Both the position numbers and the translations under genes were made by a program. Below are positions 1-4,855 of a stretch of 5,061 nt of DNA, one piece after another. Each line of letters starts with the position of its first letter. The first letter of the stretch is position 1. The DNA comes from Campylobacterales bacterium (GTDB taxonomy: Bacteria; Campylobacterota; Campylobacteria; Campylobacterales; QNZT01). The notes under the pieces were generated by a model. That model had not been told where the DNA came from. It saw only the letters and a list, made by a program, of their open reading frames with translations, and did not search any database. Location: positions 1-5,061 of the forward strand of contig JALULO010000296.1 of the NCBI GenBank assembly GCA_027056215.1, read 5' to 3'.

Positions 1-128
1 ACTCACTTGTGGATATGATGGACAAGATGCTCAAAGCATTTAAGGCAAATGACGACATGGTAAAACTTGCAAAAGATGTTTTTGATGCCTTGGATAAGCA
101 GATGAAAGGATTGAGCCTCTACGCTTAA
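1..128 (+). CDS. C-terminal fragment of an unidentified protein
   Basis: An open frame enters from the left edge (first full codon at 3) and ends at a TAA at 126-128, giving 41 visible residues that end in KGLSLYA. The fragment is lysine-, aspartate- and methionine-rich, has no proline or glycine break until near the end, and would form amphipathic helix. The 5' part lies outside the window, so the family cannot be named and I do not recognise it. That it is the end of a real gene is supported by codon use like the neighbours and by the exact tail-to-tail fit with the converging gene, whose stop overlaps this one. No hairpin plus T-run follows. Any terminator would have to lie inside the opposing gene. 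Confidence 0.55.
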   Translation, partial: SLVDMMDKMLKAFKANDDMVKLAKDVFDALDKQMKGLSLYA

Positions 129-835
129 TAGGTGGGTGTTGCACCTTCTGATCGTAATAACTCTTGTAAGATATTGTGGTTATTTTTTTCTGCCCATGGT
201 ATGAGTTTGATATCTCTTCTTTTAAGGCGTTTCCCATGAAATATATCGAAATATTTCTCCTCTTTTTGAGCATTTTCTTCTAGTTCTATGAGTAGCCTTT
301 GATCATCTGTTTGTTTGTATTCCCAGCTTCTTTTGGGGTGGTTGTGTGTGAAGTTTTTGACGATACCATCTGATTTTTGCATAAGCAGGTACCAGTTGCC
401 GTTGGCATCTTGATTATATCCATAGTATTCGGGACTGTGATCAAAGTCATCGGCATCTGCAATGTACTTGTAGATGTTGAGGTTTTCATTTTTGTGTAGG
501 ATACGATGGTAGATCGTAAACTTTTCATGTTTGTCTGTTTTGAGTTGATAACCGATAGATTCAGTGCCGAGTATAGAGATAAAGGCGTGATTGTAGGGTT
601 TTTGCTCTAGTAGTTGATAACAGTGTATATGAAAGTTACATGCTTTGTCTTTGGTGACTTCTAGTATGTATGTTTGTAGATTATCCATGTTTTGGAGATG
701 ATAACGAGCGATAGTAGCTGCATCGGTATGTTTGATATTATCCATATGGAGACAGATAAAGTGTTCATGTATGTGGTCGATACGAAGTTGCAGCGTGTGT
801 CTTTGTTGATTTGCTAAGTTCAATGGATCAAACAT
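125..835 (-). CDS. hypothetical histidine-rich cytosolic protein (236 aa)
   Basis: I do not recognise this family. The frame is 236 codons with an ATG at 835-833 and an AGAGGGA Shine-Dalgarno (848-842) six bases upstream, so start and reality are well supported. There is no signal peptide or membrane segment, so it is probably cytosolic. Eighteen of 236 residues are histidine, including the cluster H21-x-H23-x-H25 with C28 and H30, then C66, H69, H71, C72, and the pair H164/H166. These could bind metal, but no known metal motif is clear. The middle (about 85-170) is rich in aromatic residues and has beta-like stretches; the C-terminal part (about 175-236) is charged and probably helical, with a basic patch GKRLKRR near 201-207. 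It lies behind a near-perfect sigma-54 promoter, which suggests an RpoN-regulated role, possibly with motility or nitrogen genes. It converges on the gene to its left with overlapping stops. Confidence 0.8.
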   Translation of the reverse strand: MFDPLNLANQQRHTLQLRIDHIHEHFICLHMDNIKHTDAATIARYHLQNMDNLQTYILEVTKDKACNFHIHCYQLLEQKPYNHAFISILGTESIGYQLKTDKHEKFTIYHRILHKNENLNIYKYIADADDFDHSPEYYGYNQDANGNWYLLMQKSDGIVKNFTHNHPKRSWEYKQTDDQRLLIELEENAQKEEKYFDIFHGKRLKRRDIKLIPWAEKNNHNILQELLRSEGATPTY

Positions 836-869
836 AATCTATCCCTCTTTATTTATTGTAACTGTTTTA

Positions 870-884
870 GCAAACACTGTGCCA
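870..884 (-). promoter_or_regulatory. sigma-54 (RpoN) promoter of the 236-aa gene
   Basis: Read on the minus strand, the sequence is T-TGGCAC-AGTGT-TTGCT: the -24 element TGGCAC at 884-879, five bases, then the -12 element TTGC at 873-870. The sigma-54 consensus is YTGGCACG-N4-TTGCW, and only the G after TGGCAC deviates (A here). The GG-to-GC spacing is the required one. Transcription would start near 858, giving a leader of about 23 nt that contains the AGAGGGA ribosome site. A sigma-70 reading (TTGGCA, 19 bases, TACAAT) is possible but has a poor spacer. I infer control by RpoN plus an enhancer-binding activator; no activator site was identified. Confidence 0.72.
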
Positions 885-1003
885 AATATATGCTTTTGTT
901 ACTTTATGTAATAAAAAAAGTTGCACAAAAAGATCCAAATTTAAACAAAGATTTTGAAAGTTTTGATACTATTAGATCATTATTTTAAGATTAGAATAAA
1001 AAC

Positions 1004-1032
1004 TTGACAAAACACACGATTTTTCGTATAAA
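1004..1032 (+). promoter_or_regulatory. sigma-70 promoter toward the HTH gene
   Basis: A perfect -35 hexamer TTGACA (1004-1009) is followed after exactly 17 bases by TATAAA (1027-1032). Initiation near 1039 would leave a leader of about 147 nt before the ATG at 1186, which is long for such a small gene. A nearer TATAAT at 1071-1076, in the -10-only style common in Campylobacter and Helicobacter, is an alternative or additional start. Confidence 0.6.
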
Positions 1033-1177
1033 ATGCTAATAAAATTGTCTATTTTACGTGATATTAAATATATAATGATACAATTACAGTATATTTCATG
1101 AGTTATAGATTATGTAACATTTAGATATATGTATATAGTATAACTATTTATGTGCGGTTTAACATATATTTGTTACT

Positions 1178-1187
1178 ATGTGCACAT
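1178..1187. repeat. 10-bp palindrome overlapping the HTH start codon
   Basis: ATGTGCACAT is a perfect palindrome whose last bases form part of the ATG at 1186. Its left half TATGTGC (1177-1183) also occurs at 1149-1155, 28 bases upstream. Such a site could be the operator through which the HTH protein controls its own gene. This is inference from position and symmetry only. Confidence 0.3.
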
Positions 1188-1461
1188 GGAATCTAAAGAC
1201 TTGTTTAATATTTTACATAATGCTGTAGAGGCGCAGTTTTATGGTAAAAAAATCAGCCAAAAAGAGATGGCTGAACGACTAGGTATATCAATGCGAACCT
1301 ATCAGGACTGGAGGCTTGGCAACTCACAACCGCAAGCTGCATCGGCTATCTTTAAGATGCTTGCCCAACTTGATGAGGATGATTTGATACATACGGTGAG
1401 AAAGATTTCAAAAGGATTACAAGATGACAAAGCTAACGGACATGGAAAGAGAAGCGCTTGA
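1186..1461 (+). CDS. small helix-turn-helix (XRE/Cro-like) DNA-binding protein
   Basis: The product from ATG 1186 is 91 residues. Residues 23-46 form a clear helix-turn-helix: SQKEMAERLG (24-33), a turn at G33-I34, and the recognition helix SMRTYQDWRLG (35-45). This is followed by helix (51-80) and a basic glycine/lysine tail. I infer a cytosolic transcriptional regulator, perhaps of itself and of the downstream small ORF. An in-frame ATG at 1150 would add 12 residues rich in Cys and Tyr that do not look conserved; neither start has a visible Shine-Dalgarno, so the start is uncertain. The 3' end overlaps the next small ORF by 38 nt, and AAAGGA inside this gene (1411-1416) serves that ORF. It does not resemble HrcA (much larger) or a MerR-type HspR. 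Confidence 0.82.
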   Translation: MESKDLFNILHNAVEAQFYGKKISQKEMAERLGISMRTYQDWRLGNSQPQAASAIFKMLAQLDEDDLIHTVRKISKGLQDDKANGHGKRSA

Positions 1462-1540
1462 TAGTTTATTTATGAGATTACCAACACATAGAGAGGGTTT
1501 GTTTGTCAAGATCAAACGGATTTTAAGACGCTATTTATAG
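1424..1540 (+). CDS. 38-aa basic small protein, overlapping the HTH gene
   Basis: ATG at 1424 opens 38 codons ending in TAG at 1538-1540, in the frame one base behind the HTH gene (a +2 shift relative to it). AAAGGA (1411-1416) lies seven bases before the ATG, a better ribosome site than that of the HTH gene itself. The first half (about 1-18, TDMEREALDSLFMRLP) is an acidic amphipathic helix; after PTHREG the C-terminus is strongly basic (VKIKRILRRYL). The overlap of 38 nt suggests translational coupling, so the two proteins would be made together from one mRNA. I do not recognise a family. It could be a nucleic-acid- or membrane-associating peptide, or a partner of the HTH protein. The ORF is short enough that chance cannot be excluded. 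Confidence 0.5.
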   Translation: MTKLTDMEREALDSLFMRLPTHREGLFVKIKRILRRYL

Positions 1541-1550
1541 CCCTGAATCA

Positions 1551-1594
1551 TCTCATGTTCTTTAAAAAACAACATGAGAAAACCTCTATTTTTA
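1551..1594 (+). terminator. candidate terminator after the HTH/small-ORF pair
   Basis: TCTCATGTT (1551-1559) and AACATGAGA (1571-1579) are a perfect 9-bp inverted repeat around an 11-nt A/T-rich loop, 10 bases after the small ORF's stop. The T-rich tract (TATTTTTAT, 1587-1595) begins eight bases after the stem, further than in a classic intrinsic terminator, so strength is uncertain. It fits as the boundary between this unit and the grpE-dnaK operon. Confidence 0.45.
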
Positions 1595-1672
1595 TACACC
1601 CCTATTTACAGTCAATCATATTTTTTCTTTACAGCTGATGTTTTCAAATATTTTCTAACGTAGAATTTTTGG

Positions 1673-1703
1673 TAGTCTATGATGCCTTTAGTTGTATAGA
1701 CTA
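1673..1703. repeat. 8-bp inverted repeat upstream of grpE
   Basis: TAGTCTAT (1673-1680) and ATAGACTA (1696-1703) are perfect reverse complements separated by 15 bases. The right arm overlaps the upstream HAIR-like site. The arms share the GACTA core with AGACTAAA at 1747-1754. It may be part of an extended regulator footprint or coincidence in AT-rich DNA. Confidence 0.35.
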
Positions 1704-1706
1704 AAC
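1686..1706. promoter_or_regulatory. HAIR-like operator 1 (candidate HspR site)
   Basis: CTTTAGT-N7-ACTAAAC has the exact 7-7-7 layout of the HspR-associated inverted repeat CTTGAGT-N7-ACTCAAG and matches it at 11 of 14 defined positions. It lies about 30 bases upstream of the grpE -35 box. HspR is a MerR-family heat-shock repressor known to control dnaK operons in Helicobacter, Campylobacter and Streptomyces. The assignment here is inference. Confidence 0.5.
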
Positions 1707-1734
1707 TTTATTTAGTAAAAAAATTAAATAACCC

Positions 1735-1755
1735 CTTGACAAAGAGAGACTAAAG
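1735..1755. promoter_or_regulatory. HAIR-like operator 2 overlapping the grpE -35
   Basis: CTTGACA-N7-ACTAAAG, again 7-7-7 and 11 of 14 matches to CTTGAGT-N7-ACTCAAG. Its left arm contains the -35 hexamer and its right arm fills the promoter spacer, so a bound protein would block RNA polymerase. Its right arm is nearly identical to that of operator 1 (AGACTAAA in both, 49 bases apart). The match of the left arm owes something to the -35 consensus itself. Confidence 0.5.
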
Positions 1756-1764
1756 TTGTATAAT
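1736..1764 (+). promoter_or_regulatory. consensus sigma-70 promoter of grpE-dnaK
   Basis: TTGACA (1736-1741), 17 bases, TATAAT (1759-1764): a perfect housekeeping promoter. Initiation near 1771 gives a leader of about 58 nt before the grpE ATG. A promoter this strong without a heat-shock sigma signature implies that control is by repression, in keeping with the overlapping HAIR-like operators. No CIRCE element (TTAGCACTC-N9-GAGTGCTAA) is seen. Confidence 0.82.
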
Positions 1765-1828
1765 TACGTCAAAATATTGAAAGATTTACCGATTTAGGTA
1801 TGTTTCATATATTTTGGAAGGAGATTTT

Positions 1829-2374
1829 ATGAGCGAAGAAGAAAAAAAAGAAACGCTAGAAGAGTCTACCCAAGCTCAAGAAGAACAAGAGCAAGAGGAA
1901 GTATCAAACAGCGAAGAAGAATGTATCGCTGAACTTGACGCAAAAGTTGCTGAGCTTGAAGATTTGAGACTAAGAGATTTAGCAGAGTTTGAAAATATTA
2001 AAAAACGTGTTGAAAAAGAGAAACATCAAGCTATCGCATATGCACATGAACAGTTTGCACGTGATTTGCTAGCAGTGATCGATTCACTTGACAATGCACA
2101 AGCAAGTATGAGTGAGACTGAAAGTAGTGATGAAGCACTTGAAAACATCAAAGAGGGTATCAACCTGACGATGGATCAGTTTAAAAAAGTATTTGAAAAA
2201 CACGGCATCGAATTGGTAGATCATGAAAGTGGTTTTGATCCGCATTTTCATGAAGCTGTGATGCGTGTAGATAGTGAGGAACATAACGAAGGTGACATCG
2301 TTCAAGTGTTTCAAAAAGGTTATAAAATCAAAGACAGAGTATTAAGACCAGCGATGGTTTCAATCTCAAACTAA
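1829..2374 (+). CDS. grpE: GrpE, nucleotide-exchange factor of DnaK
   Basis: GrpE works as a cytosolic dimer that opens the DnaK nucleotide pocket to release ADP, driving the chaperone cycle and acting as a thermosensor. The product is 181 residues, a normal length. The first 30 residues are a Glu/Gln-rich disordered tail, residues about 33-90 form the long coiled-coil dimer helix (ELEDLRLRDLAEFENIKKR), 100-127 the short helices, and 131-181 the beta-wing that touches DnaK, with the family signature GFDPHFHEAV (135-144) and GDIVQVFQKGYKIKDRVLRPA (155-175). The ATG at 1829 is chosen because GGAAGGAG (1816-1823) sits five bases upstream; a TTG at 1814 in frame would place that site inside the coding region. 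It ends with tandem TAA codons 34 nt before dnaK, with which it forms an operon. Confidence 0.97.
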   Translation: MSEEEKKETLEESTQAQEEQEQEEVSNSEEECIAELDAKVAELEDLRLRDLAEFENIKKRVEKEKHQAIAYAHEQFARDLLAVIDSLDNAQASMSETESSDEALENIKEGINLTMDQFKKVFEKHGIELVDHESGFDPHFHEAVMRVDSEEHNEGDIVQVFQKGYKIKDRVLRPAMVSISN

Positions 2375-2408
2375 TAAATATAATATAAAGCAAAAGAAGG
2401 AGCTATAA

Positions 2409-4298
2409 ATGTCAAAAGTAATTGGTATAGATTTAGGAACAACAAACTCTTGTGTCGCAGTATACGAGAGAGGGGAGAGTAAAGTCGTCCCAAATAAAGA
2501 GGGTAAAAATACAACACCATCTATCGTAGCGTTTACAGATAAAGGTGAAGTACTGATTGGTGATCCTGCAAAAAGACAGATGGTAACCAATCCTGAAAAA
2601 ACGATCTACTCTATCAAAAGAATCATGGGATTGATGTGTAACGAAAGTGCAGCAGAAGAAGCGAAAAAGAGACTTCCTTATCATGTGATTGATAGAAATG
2701 GTGCGTGTGCTATCGAAGTTGATGGTAAAACATATACACCACAAGAAGTTTCTGCAAAAGTATTGACAAAACTAAAAGAAGATGCGGAAGCGTATGTTGG
2801 CGGTAAAGTTACAGATGTTGTTATCACCGTACCTGCATATTTTAACGATAGTCAAAGAAAAGCAACACAAGAAGCCGGTACAATCGCGGGATTAAATGTT
2901 GTAAGAATTATCAACGAACCAACAGCAGCAGCACTTGCGTATGGTTTGGATAAAAAAGAAGCAGAGCAGATTGTTGTTTATGATCTTGGTGGTGGTACAT
3001 TTGATGTTACTGTACTTGAAACTGGTGACAATGTTGTAGAAGTTCTTGCAACAGGTGGTAATGCGTTTTTAGGTGGTGATGATTTTGATAACAGACTTAT
3101 TGATTGGTTAACTGGGGAGTTTAAAAATGACAGTGGCATCGACCTTTCAGGCGATGTTATGGCATTGCAACGTCTTAAAGAAGCAGCTGAAAATGCTAAA
3201 AAAGAGCTTTCTTCTGCAACTGAGACAGAGATCAACTTACCGTTTATCACAGCAGATGCAAGTGGTCCAAAACACTTGGTGAAAAAACTCACACGTGCAA
3301 AATTTGAATCTTTGATCGATGATCTTGTAGAAGAGACTATCACAAAAATCAAAGAAGTGATGAAAGACGCGGGTGTATCAACAAGTGAAATCAAAGAAGT
3401 TGTGATGGTTGGTGGTTCTACTCGTGTGCCATTGGTTCAAGAGAGAGTAAAAGCATACTTTGGAAAAGAGCTTAACAAGTCTGTAAATCCAGATGAAGTT
3501 GTTGCGATTGGTGCAGCTATCCAGGGTGCGGTTATCAAAGGTGATGTAAAAGATGTATTGCTTCTTGATGTTACTCCGTTGAGTCTTGGTATCGAAACAC
3601 TGGGTGGTGTGACGACAAAAGTTATCGAAAAAGGTACAACGATTCCTGTAAAAAAATCACAAACATTCTCAACTGCGGAAGATAATCAACCAGCGGTTAC
3701 GATTCATGTTGTACAAGGTGAGCGTGAGTTTGCCAAAGATAACAAGTCACTCGGACAGTTTAATCTTGAAGGTATTCCACCTGCACCAAGAGGTGTACCA
3801 CAAATTGAAGTTACATTTGACATCGATGCAAATGGTGTATTAACTGTTTCTGCACAAGATAAAGCGAGTGGTAAACAGCAAGAGATCAAAGTTACTGGTT
3901 CATCAGGACTTAGTGAAGCAGAGATCGAGAAAATGGTACAAGATGCTGAAGCACATAAAGCAGACGATGAGAAGAGAAAAGAACTTGTTGAAGCAAAAAA
4001 TCAAGCTGACGCACTTGTCCATCAAACTGAAAAGTCCTTAACAGATATGGCTGATAAAATCGATGCAGATGAAAAAACAAAGATTCAAGGTCTCGTCGAT
4101 GAGTTAAAAGAGTTACTTAAAGATGACAATGTGACCAAAGAGCAGATTGATGAAAAAGTCAAAGCATTGACAGAAGCCAGTCATAAACTAGCCGAAGAAG
4201 CTTATAAGCAAGAACAAGGTGGTGCACAAGGTGCATCTGAAGGTGCAAGCCAAGCTAAAAAAGATGACGATGATGTTATCGATGCTGAAGTAGAGTAA
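2409..4298 (+). CDS. dnaK: molecular chaperone DnaK (Hsp70)
   Basis: DnaK binds exposed hydrophobic segments of unfolded proteins in an ATP-driven cycle with GrpE and a J-protein. The 629 residues are complete: nucleotide-binding domain about 1-382 with the three Hsp70 signatures IDLGTTNS (7-14), DLGGGTFDV (192-200, with T197 at the autophosphorylation site) and VVMVGGSTRVP (331-341); catalytic K70; EPTAAALAYG (170-179); the hydrophobic linker VLLLDVTPLSLG (383-394); the substrate-binding beta domain to about 500; the helical lid to about 600; and a Gly/Ala/Gln-rich tail ending DDDVIDAEVE, common in Campylobacterota and related proteobacteria. AAGGAG (2397-2402) lies six bases before the ATG. 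It is co-transcribed with grpE. No dnaJ follows, so the J-protein is encoded elsewhere. No unusual substitutions were noticed. Confidence 0.99.
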   Translation: MSKVIGIDLGTTNSCVAVYERGESKVVPNKEGKNTTPSIVAFTDKGEVLIGDPAKRQMVTNPEKTIYSIKRIMGLMCNESAAEEAKKRLPYHVIDRNGACAIEVDGKTYTPQEVSAKVLTKLKEDAEAYVGGKVTDVVITVPAYFNDSQRKATQEAGTIAGLNVVRIINEPTAAALAYGLDKKEAEQIVVYDLGGGTFDVTVLETGDNVVEVLATGGNAFLGGDDFDNRLIDWLTGEFKNDSGIDLSGDVMALQRLKEAAENAKKELSSATETEINLPFITADASGPKHLVKKLTRAKFESLIDDLVEETITKIKEVMKDAGVSTSEIKEVVMVGGSTRVPLVQERVKAYFGKELNKSVNPDEVVAIGAAIQGAVIKGDVKDVLLLDVTPLSLGIETLGGVTTKVIEKGTTIPVKKSQTFSTAEDNQPAVTIHVVQGEREFAKDNKSLGQFNLEGIPPAPRGVPQIEVTFDIDANGVLTVSAQDKASGKQQEIKVTGSSGLSEAEIEKMVQDAEAHKADDEKRKELVEAKNQADALVHQTEKSLTDMADKIDADEKTKIQGLVDELKELLKDDNVTKEQIDEKVKALTEASHKLAEEAYKQEQGGAQGASEGASQAKKDDDDVIDAEVE

Positions 4299-4314
4299 AT
4301 AACTTCCAATTACT

Positions 4315-4345
4315 ACAAGAGTTAGAGAACTTCTCTAACTCTTGT
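4315..4345 (+). terminator. long hairpin closing the grpE-dnaK operon
   Basis: ACAAGAGTTAGAGAA (4315-4329) and its exact reverse complement (4331-4345) flank a single C, so the RNA would form about 13 base pairs with a 5-nt loop. It starts 17 bases after the dnaK stop. No T-run follows on either strand, so it may end transcription inefficiently or protect the 3' end of the mRNA. Read-through into the next gene is possible. Confidence 0.6.
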
Positions 4346-4369
4346 GTAAATAATGCTACAAATTTCAGG

Positions 4370-4852
4370 ATGATACTTTTGCATTATACGCACCCTTTTG
4401 ATCCAATCCTTTTTTCAGATACAAAAATTCTTATTTTAGGAACTTTTCCTAGTCTTGATTCATTTAAATATGATTTTTATTATGCACACAAACGCAATCA
4501 GTTTTGGAAAATTTTATCTTCGATATATAACATGCCTGTAGAAACGATAGAAAATAAAGTAGCACTTTTACGTACGCATAAGATCGGACTTTGGGATATA
4601 GTAGCTTCATGTGAGCGTACAAACTCCAGTGATACAAATCTTAAAAATTGTATTTTACAAGATATTCCAACCCTTTTGAAGAACTATCCTTCTATCGAGA
4701 TGATTGCATTTACAGGTCAAAAAGCTGCTAAACTTTATGCCAAAGAGTATGCAGGATTATCGGTGACTACAGTAGTATTGCCATCACCTTCACCAGCATA
4801 TGCAAAACTCTCTTTTGAAAAAAAAAGAGCTAGATATGCAGAGGTAATATAA
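4370..4852 (+). CDS. DNA-deoxyinosine (hypoxanthine) glycosylase, UDG superfamily
   Basis: Predicted base-excision repair enzyme that cuts a deaminated base (hypoxanthine, perhaps uracil) from DNA. The 160-residue product has the uracil-DNA-glycosylase fold pattern: motif 1 ILGTFPS (22-28), then YYAHKRNQFW (37-46) with N43, the segment GLWDIVASCERTNSSD (73-88), the core strand MIAFTGQKAA (111-120), and motif 2 LPSPSPAYA (137-145). This layout (a G-[ST]-[FL]-P-S start, YY-x-H-x-x-N-x-FW, and S-P-A rather than the H-P-S of classic Ung) fits the family 6 hypoxanthine-DNA glycosylases and differs from Ung and from MutY-type enzymes. The ATG at 4370 directly abuts AGGA; the in-frame TTG at 4379 has that AGGA at a normal eight-base distance, so the true start may be nine bases later. 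The gene stands after the dnaK hairpin with no clear promoter of its own, and ends 3 nt from the converging chemoreceptor gene. Confidence 0.82.
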   Translation: MILLHYTHPFDPILFSDTKILILGTFPSLDSFKYDFYYAHKRNQFWKILSSIYNMPVETIENKVALLRTHKIGLWDIVASCERTNSSDTNLKNCILQDIPTLLKNYPSIEMIAFTGQKAAKLYAKEYAGLSVTTVVLPSPSPAYAKLSFEKKRARYAEVI

Positions 4853-4855
4853 AGA

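Larger units (their letters stand above)
836..1185. other. AT-rich divergent intergenic control region
   Basis: These 350 bases separate the leftward 236-aa gene from the rightward HTH gene. They are very AT-rich and carry no convincing ORF or RNA gene. Contents seen: the leftward ribosome site and sigma-54 promoter (842-884), a rightward sigma-70 promoter (1004-1032), a second rightward -10-like TATAAT at 1071-1076 without a good -35, more -10-like sequence (TATAGT at 1134-1139), and a 10-bp palindrome over the HTH start (1178-1187). The stretch 885-1000 holds only A/T-rich tracts and a short tandem TTTTGA repeat around 952-966. Confidence 0.6.

Noticed and set aside
130..146. AGGTG-N7-CACCT hairpin just past the left convergent stop
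   Set aside because: Only five base pairs and no T-run. It lies within the coding end of the minus-strand gene.
1150..1185. Extended N-terminus of the HTH protein from ATG 1150
   Set aside because: The extra 12 residues are Cys/Tyr-rich and unlike a typical HTH N-terminus. There is no Shine-Dalgarno. It is kept only as an alternative start.
1541..1828. CIRCE element (HrcA operator) before grpE
   Set aside because: No TTAGCACTC-N9-GAGTGCTAA or close variant is present. The inverted repeats fit the HAIR layout better.
2084..3889. Several open frames of 60-140 codons antisense to grpE and dnaK
   Set aside because: They have no ribosome sites, odd composition, and lie opposite two strongly conserved genes. 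They are shadows of the real frames.
4818..4826. Run of nine A's in the glycosylase gene as a phase-variation tract
   Set aside because: It is near the 3' end and encodes Lys-rich sequence in a low-GC genome. Contingency tracts in this phylum are usually poly-G/C, and a frameshift here would change only the last few residues.
4810..4829. CTCTTTT-N6-AAAAGAG inverted repeat as terminator of the leftward chemoreceptor gene
   Set aside because: The stem is mostly A-T, built on the A run, lies within the opposing coding sequence and has only a short T stretch after it on the minus strand. Too weak to annotate.
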